A DNA stretch of 64,000 nucleotides from Bdellovibrionales bacterium (GTDB lineage: Bacteria; Bdellovibrionota; UBA1018). The notes below the pieces were generated by a model. It was given only the letters and a program-made list of their open reading frames with translations, was not told the DNA's origin and ran no database searches. The translations under genes were made by a program, and so were the position numbers. Of this stretch, positions 17,100-25,659 are shown piece after piece (within the stretch, counting starts at the first letter, position 1; every line of letters starts with the position of its first letter). The stretch lies in contig JAEUWC010000003.1 of NCBI GenBank assembly GCA_016786465.1, positions 124,001 through 188,000 of the forward strand, in the 5' to 3' direction.

Positions 17100-20000
17100 T
17101 TACGGATTGCAGTTTAACCGAACGACTGTGCCTGCGGCATTCTGAAGAAGGAATACATCCATGCAGCCGTCGTGATTTTGATCCATGAAGTGGATTGAAT
17201 CCGAAACCGCGACACTGCCCAAGACCGTTGCTGTGGCAAACGCGCCACCGCCGGTTCCTAGCTGAACTTGCAAGGTATCCGTTGTGGTTCCACGAACGGA
17301 ATAGATCAGATCCAAATGCCCGTCTTGATTGAAATCCAAAGTCGTCAGTCCCGAAGCGTCTTGAGGGGTGGAAAGGTTGGTCACGGTAAAAGCCCCGGTT
17401 CCGTCATTCAATGCAATGCCGAGTCGGTCGTCGCTTTTTGAAGTCAATGCAATGTCCAGATCGCCATCCCGATCCAAATCACCCACGGTCATGAATAACG
17501 AATTGGTGTACTGGGAAATCGATTGGCTAGCCATCGCGGCAAATGATCCAGCGCCGTTTCCTAGATAAACTCGCAATACGCCGCTTCGGCTTAAAAGAAC
17601 AAAGTCTTCGATACCGTCACGGTTAAAGTCGCCTTTGGCAATCGTATCGGGTGCTGAAATCACCGTCAGGGTAGAAGCGGTAAAGCCACCGATTCCGTCA
17701 TTGGTCAAAAGCGATACGGTGTCTGTCGCGGCTGCCGATAGGGTATCGCGATTCAACACGACTAGGTCCACGTCGCCGTCCCGGTCAAAGTCTATCGGAA
17801 GGATTTCTCTAGGCCCAGATCCGACGGTAACCAAGGATGGGACGGTGAAGCCGCCGGCGCCGTCTCCGAAGAAAACAGCCACTTGCGAACCTGGACCGCG
17901 GTCACCCATGGATCCAACTACATCTAGGTTTCCGTCGTTGTCGAAATCCGCAGTGGCAAAAGCCAAGAATTCTCCGGCAATCACAAATTCAACGTCAGCC
18001 AGATAACCGCCGGCGCCGTCTGATTCCGTCAGTCGAAGCGCGTTTAGGCTAGAATGGCTGGTGACGATGTCAGGGTACCCATCCCGGTTGAAGTCCGCGA
18101 CGACACTGGCGATCGGAGCATTTAGCCCGGATGTCAAAGTGGTCGAAGTACCCAGGGTGCCCGGGCGCGCGGTTCCAGATGATTTCCAGAAAATGGCCGA
18201 CGTCGTATCAAACGAAATGATGTCGTCAAAGCCATCGCGGTCCCAATCCACAGCAACTGCGGTGGTCGTAAAGGTACCTGTGGCAAATCGTGATTCTTCC
18301 GTAAAGGGTGCCGCGCCCGTATTGATGAATCGGCTTAATCGTCCGGCAGCCGTTAACTGAGGAAGTCCCAAGTCGTAATCGCCGTCGCGATCGATATCCA
18401 AGATCGCAAATTGGGCCGGGGCCGGAAGCCCTGAAACCAGGGTGGTTGCCGAAAAACTTCCGGATCCGTTATTCAGGCTACGGACGATGTTGCCGCCGCT
18501 GTAGCTGATCAGATCCAGGTCGCCATCCTTGTCCCAGTCAATTGACTGAACTAGCGCGTGATTTCCAGCAACAGCTGTCGTTTGAGAAATAATTGATCCG
18601 GAACTGTCGCCCCTTTGAAACATCAGCCCGCTGCCGTTGGCCAAAATGGCGTCCAAACTTCCGTCGCGATCAAAGTCACCGGTGACGACGTCGTAGGTCG
18701 GCGCACCTGTGGGGAAGAAATTTGAAGCTGAAATACCACCGCTTCCATTTCCGATCAGGATCATTGAAGTATCCAGTAGCCCCTGGCGAACGACGATCAG
18801 ATCGGGCCGTCCGTCCTTATTGAAGTCGCCTGACGCGATTGCCACTGGGTCATCGGCCGCGTTCACGGCGTCATTTGCGGGTCCATACAGATGACCGACA
18901 TAAGAAAGCGTTCCGCTTCCATTGTTTGCAAACCATGCGACCGCGCTTGTGTCGATCGTCGCGTTTCCAAACGCGACGACTAGGTCCAGATCTCCGTCGC
19001 GGTCCCAGTCAACCAAAGTTAGACCGCGGGGAACCGTGTTACCCGAAAGCGCCAATGGGACTGGGGCTGCCAAGGTTCCAGCCGAATTCAGGATCACAGA
19101 AACTTCGTTGGATCCGGTAACGGAATAGACCAGGTCTTGTGCGCCATTTCGATCCAGGTCTCCGACGGCGACGTAAGCCGCGTTTGAAGTCACAGTTTGG
19201 GTCGATGTGCTGGTCAGCTTGCCGGTGAATGTCAGCGAAATGGATCCCGTCGTTAGTGCGGCCCCATTTACCGTCAAGTTGCCTGTTTGCTGAAGGATGG
19301 TTGCGAAATAATAAGACACCGACGAACTTCCCATGGCGATCTGTGGTGCTCCGACTGCGCCGCTTAAGCAATCGGAAGCCGTGTAAGGAGTGATGTTGGA
19401 AAGTCCACCAAATGTCAGAGGAATCGCAGCGCCCGCGGTCACGGCGTTTCCATAGGTGTCTTGCTGGGTGATGGTGATCATTCCCGTGCAGGCGCCGATC
19501 GTTCCAGAAAGATTGTAAGGAACAATTCCGGTTCCCGTCACGCCCCATTGGGCGGGAACGTCGGGGGTCGCGGTTGCGGAAATGTCTTCGGTAATTCCGT
19601 TAGACGTAGACACCCGAACCGTTTGTCCGCTGGTCGTCGAAGTTCCCAACGTATGAGTCACGCTGGCTTGAGCGACACCGTCGGTAACGGCCGAAGGTAC
19701 GTCAGTCGTGCCGTTTCCCGCTTGAATGGTGAATGTCAAAGTCGCGCCCGGAATCAAATTCAAGTACGCGTCGCGAAGTTCGACGGTGTAGGGAAGGGCA
19801 AGCGTCGTCGTCACGCCGCCTGTTTGTCCAGAACCGGCAAGAACGATGATGTCTGCGGGTGCTCCCGGATTCACGGTGATTGCGTTTGCAACCGAAGTAA
19901 AACCGGCAGCGCTGACGGTGATTGTTTCTGCGCCAGCAAGGGTCGGCTGAAAATAAATTTTGCTGGAACTGCGTCCTGACAAAAGCGTCTGTGAAGTAGT

Positions 20001-20330
20001 AGCTAGATCCGAACAATCGTCGACTGCGTGAAAAGTTCCTGTTCCAGTCGTTGCCCAAGTCAAAGCCAGATCGACTGCTTCGTTGGTCAGGGCCAGCGAT
20101 GAATCCCATCTTTCGACAACGACTTCGGCACAGTCACCAGCGGCCAAGGTCGTGCCCGCAGTGACTGAAGCAGTCAGTGATGTCGCAGGATTTGCGGTCA
20201 CGGTGCTAGTGGCCGCAGTCCCGCGGGTGGTGGGCTTTAGGCGCGAACCCAGGCAGCCCGAAATGGCCAAAGCCATTGCGGTGGCGGCAAAAAGCACATG
20301 AATTCGAGTGACTTCCCTAACCTTTTCCAA
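17100..20330 (-). CDS. Giant surface lipoprotein with 14 FG-GAP/VCBS repeats
   Basis: A 1076-residue predicted lipoprotein. TTG 20330 has an AGGGG element 9 nt upstream; lipobox AISGC puts the lipidated Cys at residue 26. Residues ~30-380 are Thr/Ser-rich Ig/invasin-like segments (DAYLNLIPGATLTF, DTYGNAVTAG). From ~385 to the end I count 14 calcium-binding-type DxDxDGxxD motifs (for example DWDRDGDLDLV, GDFNRDGIEDFV), the last being DQNHDGCMD. Fourteen equals two seven-bladed propellers. Such proteins are adhesins or cell-surface calcium-binding scaffolds. It sits alone, convergent with polX (stops 1 nt apart). The extreme low-complexity composition is normal for these proteins. Confidence 0.8.
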   Translation of the reverse strand: MEKVREVTRIHVLFAATAMALAISGCLGSRLKPTTRGTAATSTVTANPATSLTASVTAGTTLAAGDCAEVVVERWDSSLALTNEAVDLALTWATTGTGTFHAVDDCSDLATTSQTLLSGRSSSKIYFQPTLAGAETITVSAAGFTSVANAITVNPGAPADIIVLAGSGQTGGVTTTLALPYTVELRDAYLNLIPGATLTFTIQAGNGTTDVPSAVTDGVAQASVTHTLGTSTTSGQTVRVSTSNGITEDISATATPDVPAQWGVTGTGIVPYNLSGTIGACTGMITITQQDTYGNAVTAGAAIPLTFGGLSNITPYTASDCLSGAVGAPQIAMGSSSVSYYFATILQQTGNLTVNGAALTTGSISLTFTGKLTSTSTQTVTSNAAYVAVGDLDRNGAQDLVYSVTGSNEVSVILNSAGTLAAPVPLALSGNTVPRGLTLVDWDRDGDLDLVVAFGNATIDTSAVAWFANNGSGTLSYVGHLYGPANDAVNAADDPVAIASGDFNKDGRPDLIVVRQGLLDTSMILIGNGSGGISASNFFPTGAPTYDVVTGDFDRDGSLDAILANGSGLMFQRGDSSGSIISQTTAVAGNHALVQSIDWDKDGDLDLISYSGGNIVRSLNNGSGSFSATTLVSGLPAPAQFAILDIDRDGDYDLGLPQLTAAGRLSRFINTGAAPFTEESRFATGTFTTTAVAVDWDRDGFDDIISFDTTSAIFWKSSGTARPGTLGTSTTLTSGLNAPIASVVADFNRDGYPDIVTSHSSLNALRLTESDGAGGYLADVEFVIAGEFLAFATADFDNDGNLDVVGSMGDRGPGSQVAVFFGDGAGGFTVPSLVTVGSGPREILPIDFDRDGDVDLVVLNRDTLSAAATDTVSLLTNDGIGGFTASTLTVISAPDTIAKGDFNRDGIEDFVLLSRSGVLRVYLGNGAGSFAAMASQSISQYTNSLFMTVGDLDRDGDLDIALTSKSDDRLGIALNDGTGAFTVTNLSTPQDASGLTTLDFNQDGHLDLIYSVRGTTTDTLQVQLGTGGGAFATATVLGSVAVSDSIHFMDQNHDGCMDVFLLQNAAGTVVRLNCNP

Positions 20331-20516
20331 CCGAGATTCCCCTACATTAGTATATCGGAAAAGTCAGGTATTAGGTTTAGGCCTTTATTTGGGTTTAACT
20401 AATTGAAATAAATAGCTTTTTAAGGGATCAATTTCGGCAAAATCTGTCACCTAATTGCGGTTGAAAGCAAGGTGCGGCGTGTTAATCAGGGGGCATTCAA
20501 CGACACAGGAGATTTT

Positions 20517-20990
20517 ATGAAGATTTTGACGACTTTTTTTGCACTTTTGGTTTCGACTTCTGCTTTTGCAGCCCAGACGAAGAATCCCGTTCTCGAGTAC
20601 ACGCGCACGCAGGGTTCGGTATCGCCTAAGTATCGTGTCAGCACACAGTGCACGATTCAAAATGGAGAAGTGAAGAAGTCCGAGCGTGGCGGTGTCGTCG
20701 GCGCCACGGATGTGACCCGCCGTGTCTATTGGACCAAGCAAGTCAACAGCCAAGCGGATCTTTTGGATCTGATCGATGCCGCGTCTTCCGGACAAATCGT
20801 TCAAGCGCGATGCATGCCGGCTCCTGGAAGCCCGGTTGAAAACTTCGATGCAGTTTACCAGAAGAAAAAAGGAAAGCGTTTTTCAACCAAGACCGTTTTG
20901 CTTCGTCGCGGAAGCTGCGGAAAACACAATACTTCAAGCGAAGCGCAGACTTTGATCGAATTCATCGAATTCAACTGCATTCAGCAGTAA
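20517..20990 (+). CDS. Small exported protein, unknown function
   Basis: A 157-residue secreted protein (signal peptide MKILTTFFALLVSTSAFAA). The mature part is basic and carries four Cys (STQC, QARCM, RGSCGKH, FNCIQQ), suggesting two disulfides. Pattern and length do not match a family I know. ATG 20517 has ACAGGAG 7 nt upstream, which decides the start over the longer frame. It is transcribed divergently from the FG-GAP lipoprotein over a 186-nt AT-rich region. The stop overlaps a 12-bp palindrome (GTAATCGATTAC, 20987-20998) shared with the convergent gene. Confidence 0.65.
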   Translation: MKILTTFFALLVSTSAFAAQTKNPVLEYTRTQGSVSPKYRVSTQCTIQNGEVKKSERGGVVGATDVTRRVYWTKQVNSQADLLDLIDAASSGQIVQARCMPAPGSPVENFDAVYQKKKGKRFSTKTVLLRRGSCGKHNTSSEAQTLIEFIEFNCIQQ

Positions 20991-20994
20991 TCGA

Positions 20995-21402
20995 TTACAT
21001 CGAAGTTTTGATGATTTCCCAGATCACGTGAACCAGTTTTTCGTAGCTGGCGCCCAATAGGGCAAAAGGTAGAACGAATAGCGTGATCGTCCAGTAAAAC
21101 AGAAACCCCAGGAAGCTGGTCGCCAGCTTCTTGGGGAATGACTGTTGGCGGGTCGAAAGCCAGATTCGGATGACCCAAAAACTGATCGAAAAGCCCAGTT
21201 CCCAAAACGCCACGTCTTTCAAATGAGGATGTTTCAAAACTTCTTGAACAGCGTCCGTCAGTTCGGGGCGAGATGCCCAGGTCAGCGCCTTTTGCGCTGC
21301 GGGGTGGTTTAGGGGGGCTTGAAGTTTCTCGACTTGGTCGACTAACTGGCTTCGGTATTTTTCCAGTTCTTTCAGGGAATCTTCAGCTGTTTCAGTATTC
21401 AC
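20995..21402 (-). CDS. Small membrane protein with N-terminal coiled coil
   Basis: A 135-residue protein from GTG 21402. Residues 1-35 are charged and heptad-like (DSLKELEKYRSQLVDQVEKLQ). Residues ~70-115 contain two hydrophobic spans (FWELGFSISFWVIRIWL and SFLGFLFYWTITLFVLPFALLG) separated by a basic loop. It looks like an inner-membrane hairpin protein with a cytoplasmic coiled coil. Not recognised. TTGTTC-17 nt-TATATC lies 10 nt before the GTG on the same strand and there is no ribosome site, so a very short leader is possible. Divergent from bolA. Confidence 0.55.
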   Translation of the reverse strand: MNTETAEDSLKELEKYRSQLVDQVEKLQAPLNHPAAQKALTWASRPELTDAVQEVLKHPHLKDVAFWELGFSISFWVIRIWLSTRQQSFPKKLATSFLGFLFYWTITLFVLPFALLGASYEKLVHVIWEIIKTSM

Positions 21403-21443
21403 AGACTTTTATGATATAGCTTTCTCATTCAAGAGGAACAAAA

Positions 21444-21704
21444 ATGACTCCCGAGCAACTGAAAGCTCGTATTGAAAAGCTAGGTCCCGGAACGCAAGTC
21501 GAAGTGATCGATTTGACCGGCACCGAAGATCACTACCAGACGATCATCGTTTCGCCTGCGTTTGAAGGCAAGATGATGATGGAACAGCACCGAATGGTGA
21601 TGGGACTTCTTCAGGCGGAAATCGATTCCGGAGAAGTTCACGCTCTGACGATGAAAACATTTTCACCGGTCCAGTACGATCGGTACACGAAGAAGGGGAC
21701 TTAA
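21444..21704 (+). CDS. BolA/IbaG-family protein
   Basis: An 86-residue BolA-like protein. The family forms [2Fe-2S]-bridged heterodimers with CGFS monothiol glutaredoxins and takes part in iron-sulfur assembly and iron regulation. The N-terminal helix (TPEQLKARIEKLGPGTQVEVIDLTG), the central HYQTIIVSPAFEG and the conserved His-containing HRMVMGLL helix support the call. ATG 21444 follows AAGAGGA at a good distance. The next gene, a CGFS glutaredoxin, starts 1 nt after its stop, the classic BolA-Grx4 pairing. Confidence 0.9.
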   Translation: MTPEQLKARIEKLGPGTQVEVIDLTGTEDHYQTIIVSPAFEGKMMMEQHRMVMGLLQAEIDSGEVHALTMKTFSPVQYDRYTKKGT

Positions 21705-21705
21705 A

Positions 21706-22026
21706 ATGGCGCATCCACTGATTTCGAAGGTTGAAGAAAAAGTAAAAGGCAACCCAGTCATGATTTTCATGAAGGGCACCCCAGAATTTCCGCAGTGCGG
21801 ATTTTCGGCACGCGCGGTTCAGGTTTTAAAGGCAGCAGGTGCTGAAAAGATGGGCGCAGTTGACGTTCTTTCGGATGATCCGCTTTGGGATGCTTTGGAA
21901 GAATACACCAAGTGGCCAACCGTTCCTCAGATCTTCATCAACGGTCAGTTCGTCGGCGGTTGCGATATCGTGACTGAACTTTACGAACGCGGCGAACTTC
22001 AAGATCTTTTGGCGAAGAAGTCCTGA
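21706..22026 (+). CDS. grxD: Monothiol glutaredoxin, Grx4/GrxD type
   Basis: A 106-residue CGFS-type monothiol glutaredoxin: FMKGTPEFPQCGFSARAV carries the cluster-ligating Cys, and WPTVPQIFINGQFVGGCDIV is the glutathione-binding half. It forms iron-sulfur complexes with BolA and delivers clusters. It is encoded 1 nt after bolA and 5 nt before an ABC transporter ATPase, so all five genes 21444-24469 are probably one transcript. No oddities. Confidence 0.95.
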   Translation: MAHPLISKVEEKVKGNPVMIFMKGTPEFPQCGFSARAVQVLKAAGAEKMGAVDVLSDDPLWDALEEYTKWPTVPQIFINGQFVGGCDIVTELYERGELQDLLAKKS

Positions 22027-22031
22027 CGCCT

Positions 22032-22796
22032 GTGTCCGAAGCGGTCCTGAAGCTTTCGGGCATTCAACATTCATTTCCCGGCGGCGCAGGCCAAGTCCTT
22101 TCGCCCCTGGATCTGGACATTCCGACAGGTCAGTTTCTGACTTTTCTTGGGCCGTCGGGTTCTGGAAAAAGCACCATTCTTCGGATTGTGGCGGGACTAC
22201 TGAAGGCGACGTCGGGTCAGGTTCAGGAAAAGGGAAATCTTTGTAAAAAGGCTTTTGTCTTCCAAGACGCAGAACTTCTGCCTTGGCGAAATGTTTTGGA
22301 CAATGCGGCCCTGCCTTTGGAAATCCAAGGGGTCGACCTAGATGATCGGCGAAAAGCGGCGCAAACCGTTCTTCAAGACCTAGGCTTGGGTGATTCCCTT
22401 TCACTTTATCCGTCCCAACTTTCAGGTGGGATGAAGATGCGGGTCAGTCTTGCACGGGCCCTGGTGACCCAACCCGATCTTCTTTTGATGGATGAACCGT
22501 TTGCTGCTTTGGATGAAGTGATTCGTTTCAGGCTAGCCGAACACCTTCGCGAAATCTGGCTGAAGTGCAATCGTTCCGGCAAACCTTTGACCGTGCTTTT
22601 TGTCACCCATTCGATGACCGAAGCCGTTTTTCTTTCACAGCGGATTCTGGTGCTTTCTTCAAAGCCGGCGCGCGTGCTTTTGGATCACACGGTGGGAATT
22701 TCGGAAAGTCGCGATCAAGCGACCCGTGCGGATCCCGCCTTTGCGCGCGAAGTACATCAGATTTACAGCGTCTTTCAAAAAGCAGGTGAAGCATGA
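22032..22796 (+). CDS. ABC importer ATP-binding protein (nitrate/taurine/thiamine-precursor type)
   Basis: A 254-residue ATPase from GTG 22032. Walker A GPSGSGKST, the Q-loop in FVFQDAELLPW, signature LSGGM, Walker B LLLMDEPFAALDE and the H-loop THSMTEA are all present. The QDAELLPW Q-loop is typical of the SsuB/TauB/ThiZ-like branch that energises uptake of small organic compounds. It starts 5 nt after grxD and overlaps the permease by 4 nt (ATGA). The substrate is best judged from the binding protein two genes downstream. Confidence 0.88.
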   Translation: MSEAVLKLSGIQHSFPGGAGQVLSPLDLDIPTGQFLTFLGPSGSGKSTILRIVAGLLKATSGQVQEKGNLCKKAFVFQDAELLPWRNVLDNAALPLEIQGVDLDDRRKAAQTVLQDLGLGDSLSLYPSQLSGGMKMRVSLARALVTQPDLLLMDEPFAALDEVIRFRLAEHLREIWLKCNRSGKPLTVLFVTHSMTEAVFLSQRILVLSSKPARVLLDHTVGISESRDQATRADPAFAREVHQIYSVFQKAGEA

Positions 22797-23542
22797 AGAA
22801 CCTGCGTTTCTTGCCGCTGATTCCATTGATTCTTGGCCTGGCGCTTTTGCAATTCTTGGTGAACCGGCAGGCGATCCCGTCTTACCTTTTCCCGGCGCCC
22901 TATCAGGTTTGGGAAGTTCTGATGACGGATGGTCAGATTTGGGCGGCCCTTCGCGATACTTCTTTGAATGCTTGCCTGGGGTTTCTTCTGACCCTGGTCG
23001 CGGGTGCGTGCTTGGGGACGGGCTTGGCGTCATCGCGATGGATCGAAAAAATGTTTTATCCGTATGCTGTTTTCTTTCAAACGGTTCCGATCATCGCGAT
23101 CGCGCCGCTTTTGGTGATCTGGTTTGGCTATGGGCAACCCACTGTGATCGCATCGACATTCATCGTTTCAGTTTTTCCGATGATTGCGGCAACCCTAGAT
23201 GGAATACGATCGACGGATCAGAATCTTTTGGATCTTTTTCGTCTTTATCGGGCGACCCGCTTGCAAAGGCTTCTTAAACTTCAGCTTCCTTTTGCTTTGC
23301 CCAGCATTCTGACCGGCGCGCGAATCGCGTCTGGGTTGGCCGTGATTGGGGCCATTGTCGGAGAATTCGTCGGTGGCGGAGGCCTTGGGGGGATTGTTGA
23401 TGAATCGCTTGCGCAACAGCGCGTTGATCGCGTTTTTGCTGCGGTGACCTTGGCCGCGGGACTAGGCTGGGTTTTCTTCGCAGTTCTGAATGGTCTTAGC
23501 CGCGTTCTTCTGAGAAACTGGCATGCATCGCAAAGGGGCTAA
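22793..23542 (+). CDS. ABC importer permease (SsuC/TauC/ThiX-like)
   Basis: A 249-residue inner-membrane permease with about six hydrophobic spans. The EAA-type cytoplasmic loop lies around FRLYRATRLQRLLKLQLPFALPSILTGARIA, and the terminal GAIVGEFVGGGGLGGIV signature is typical of BPD_transp_1 permeases in the nitrate/sulfonate/thiamine-precursor family. It is coupled to the ATPase by ATGA overlap and followed 6 nt later by the substrate-binding protein. Confidence 0.88.
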   Translation: MKNLRFLPLIPLILGLALLQFLVNRQAIPSYLFPAPYQVWEVLMTDGQIWAALRDTSLNACLGFLLTLVAGACLGTGLASSRWIEKMFYPYAVFFQTVPIIAIAPLLVIWFGYGQPTVIASTFIVSVFPMIAATLDGIRSTDQNLLDLFRLYRATRLQRLLKLQLPFALPSILTGARIASGLAVIGAIVGEFVGGGGLGGIVDESLAQQRVDRVFAAVTLAAGLGWVFFAVLNGLSRVLLRNWHASQRG

Positions 23543-23548
23543 GGCATC

Positions 23549-24469
23549 ATGAAGGTCATTTCTTTTCTTCTTTTCTTTCTGCAATCCACGGCGTTCGCAA
23601 GCGATCTTGAACTAGCCCTGAATTGGAAACCGGAACCAGAATTCGGCGGATTCTATTTGGCAAACCTAAAGGGTCTGGATGCGAAAAAGGGAATCCAGCT
23701 AAAGATCGTCCCAGGCGGGGCGGGGCAGCCGGTCGCGCAGATGCTGGCCAATGGGAAAGTTCCCTTAGGAATTGTTTCTGCCGATGAAGTTTTGATGGCC
23801 CGCGATCGGGGGGCTGACCTTGTTGCGATTTTCGCAGTCTACCAGACTTCACCTGTGGGCCTGATGACCCATGAAGAAAAGGGATTCAAAAGCCTTGAAG
23901 ACTTCTTCAAATCCGATTCCACGCTAGCGATTCAAAAAGGGATGCCCGCTGCCGTCTTTATGGAAAGGAAGTACGGCTACGGAAAGGTCAAAGTCGTTCC
24001 TTACCAAGGCGGGGTCGGTGGATTCATTCGCGATAAGAACTTTGCCCAGCAGTGCTTTGTCACTTCAGAACCGTTACTGGCGAAAAAACAGGGCGCCAAG
24101 CCCAAGACTTTCTTGGTTTCGGAATCGGGTTTTGACCCTTACGTCGAAGTCGTCGCGGCCAAGGGTGAATTCGTTCGTAAGAATCCGAAGTTGATCCAGG
24201 ACTTGGTCGAAATCTTTCAAGCCGGCTGGGCCGCTTATCAAGAAGACTTTGAAGAAACCAACAAGGTCATGAACGGGTTAAATCCGGCCATGACCCTGGA
24301 AGTTTTCAATGAAAGCGCGAAGGTTCAGAAGCCCTTTGTCCAGCCCGTAGGATCGAAAATCGGAACCATGAAACTTGAACGCTGGCAGAAGTTCGCAGAT
24401 CAGCTTTTTGAAATGAAGTTGATCTCGAAGAAGGCAAAGGCTCAGGAAGCCTTTGTTTCTAAGTTTTGA
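23549..24469 (+). CDS. ABC substrate-binding protein, NMT1/THI5-like
   Basis: A 306-residue periplasmic binding protein (signal peptide MKVISFLLFFLQSTAFA). The N-terminal LALNWKPEPEFGGFYLA, PGGAGQPVAQMLANGKVPLGI and AVYQTSPVGLM are signatures of the NMT1/THI5-like group that binds pyrimidine precursors of thiamine, riboflavin-like or related heterocycles. QQCFVTSEP is also typical. No TPP- or FMN-type riboswitch is visible upstream of the operon. The unusual context is co-transcription with bolA and grxD. Substrate assignment (thiamine-precursor or riboflavin-type) is inference. Confidence 0.82.
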   Translation: MKVISFLLFFLQSTAFASDLELALNWKPEPEFGGFYLANLKGLDAKKGIQLKIVPGGAGQPVAQMLANGKVPLGIVSADEVLMARDRGADLVAIFAVYQTSPVGLMTHEEKGFKSLEDFFKSDSTLAIQKGMPAAVFMERKYGYGKVKVVPYQGGVGGFIRDKNFAQQCFVTSEPLLAKKQGAKPKTFLVSESGFDPYVEVVAAKGEFVRKNPKLIQDLVEIFQAGWAAYQEDFEETNKVMNGLNPAMTLEVFNESAKVQKPFVQPVGSKIGTMKLERWQKFADQLFEMKLISKKAKAQEAFVSKF

Positions 24470-24482
24470 TCAGCGTTCTGAT

Positions 24483-24992
24483 CTAGGCAATCCTCAACGC
24501 TGCTGCCGCCGACTGAATCACGGATGCAATCCGAATCGCGGATTGAACGCCGACTGGTTCGATTCCGCCTTTCCGAAGTTCGGCGGCATGGGATTTTAGG
24601 CACATCCCGCAGCCTGCCAGCGCCGAAACCGCCAAGCACATCACTTCGAAATCCAGTCTTTCTATTCCAGGTTTTCCGATGATGTTCATTCGAAGTCGGG
24701 CGGGAAGTCTTGAAACTTCGGCGTCTTCCATCAAGTGCAGGCTTCGATAATAGACGTTGTTCATCGCCATGATGACGGCCGCTCCCTTAGCCGCTTCCTG
24801 GGTGGCTTCGCCGATCTGGTAACGCTGGGCTAGTTCTGTCGCTAGTTCGGTGGACCCCAGCGCATAGGCACAGGCCAAAGCTGCGCCCGCAAGTTGTTCG
24901 GGCTTCAACCCAGGCGCACCTTCGGGGACAGTCAGGGCTTCCAGGTTTAAGCGGGTGTCACGTGCGTAGTCTTTGAGTTGGTCTGTAATCAT
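24483..24992 (-). CDS. ahpD: Alkylhydroperoxidase AhpD
   Basis: A 169-residue helical CMD-fold protein. Proton-relay and redox residues match AhpD: Glu116, then Cys128-Gly-Met-Cys131 with His135 (CGMCLKSH). It reduces oxidised AhpC using lipoyl-type dithiols from 2-oxoacid dehydrogenases, replacing AhpF. ATG 24992 follows AAGGAG. It starts 24 nt downstream of ahpC on the same strand, forming an AhpC-AhpD antioxidant operon divergent from oxyR. Confidence 0.93.
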   Translation of the reverse strand: MITDQLKDYARDTRLNLEALTVPEGAPGLKPEQLAGAALACAYALGSTELATELAQRYQIGEATQEAAKGAAVIMAMNNVYYRSLHLMEDAEVSRLPARLRMNIIGKPGIERLDFEVMCLAVSALAGCGMCLKSHAAELRKGGIEPVGVQSAIRIASVIQSAAAALRIA

Positions 24993-25016
24993 GGCTGGGG
25001 TCTCCTTTTTATGGGT

Positions 25017-25553
25017 TTAGACTTTGATTGTTTCTTTGCCTTTTTCCCAGTTGCAGGGGCAAAGCTCGTCGGTTTGAAGGCCATCCAGAATGCGAAGCAC
25101 TTCGCCGGGGTTACGACCCACGCTCAGGTCGGTGACGTAAACAAATCGGATCGTTCCTTCGGGATCGATGATGAACGTGGCTCGTTGTGCGACGCCTTCA
25201 TTTTCGTCGATGATTCCCAAAGCGCCCGACAGTTCGCGCTTCACATCGGCTAGCATCGGGAAGGGCAGTTGATTCAGGTCCTTGTGATTTTGGCGCCAGG
25301 CCAAGTGAACGAATTCCGTATCCGTGCTGGCGGCTAGAACTTGCGCATCACGGTCTCGAAACTTTGAATTCAGATCCGCAAAGCCCTTGATTTCAGTCGG
25401 GCAGACGAATGTGAAGTCTTTTGGGTAAAAGAACAGAACCTGCCACTTTCCTTTGTAGGTTTCGTTTGAAATTTCTACAAAGGGTTCTTTCGAATCAGCA
25501 CTGACGACGGCTTTGACTTTGAATGGGGGAAGCTTTTTTCCAACAGATAACAT
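25017..25553 (-). CDS. ahpC: Peroxiredoxin AhpC
   Basis: A 178-residue 2-Cys peroxiredoxin. The peroxidatic Cys51 lies in FTFVCPTE; a C-terminal CPC (Cys165/Cys167 in ELCPCNW) provides resolving Cys and matches AhpC proteins that use AhpD rather than AhpF. It detoxifies H2O2, organic hydroperoxides and peroxynitrite. The start ATG 25553 has an AGAGG element. Upstream, 65 nt away, lies an OxyR-like site (25618-25653), and oxyR is divergent, so induction by oxidised OxyR is inferred. Confidence 0.95.
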   Translation of the reverse strand: MLSVGKKLPPFKVKAVVSADSKEPFVEISNETYKGKWQVLFFYPKDFTFVCPTEIKGFADLNSKFRDRDAQVLAASTDTEFVHLAWRQNHKDLNQLPFPMLADVKRELSGALGIIDENEGVAQRATFIIDPEGTIRFVYVTDLSVGRNPGEVLRILDGLQTDELCPCNWEKGKETIKV

Positions 25554-25617
25554 TTTCGACCTCTTTTCTTCAGTTTGTTTCTGGAATCAGATTCGCCCGT
25601 TTTGATCGATAATTGAA

Positions 25618-25653
25618 ATCGATTGATTCTATTAAGTAATAGGTTTAAACTAT
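25618..25653. promoter_or_regulatory. OxyR-like operator between ahpC and oxyR
   Basis: The spaced tetramers read ATCG (25618-25621), N7, CTAT (25629-25632), N6, ATAG (25639-25642), N7, CTAT (25650-25653). The E. coli OxyR consensus is ATAG-N7-CTAT-N7-ATAG-N7-CTAT, so three tetramers are exact, one is 3/4, and one gap is 1 nt short. The site covers a predicted oxyR promoter (TTGATT 25623-25628, 17 nt, TAAACT 25646-25651), consistent with autorepression, and lies upstream of ahpC. Confidence 0.6.
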
Positions 25654-25659
25654 TGGTGC

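Noticed and set aside
21403-22031. TPP or FMN riboswitch upstream of the NMT1-like ABC genes
   Set aside because: No conserved riboswitch core was seen before bolA or in the short gaps between genes.
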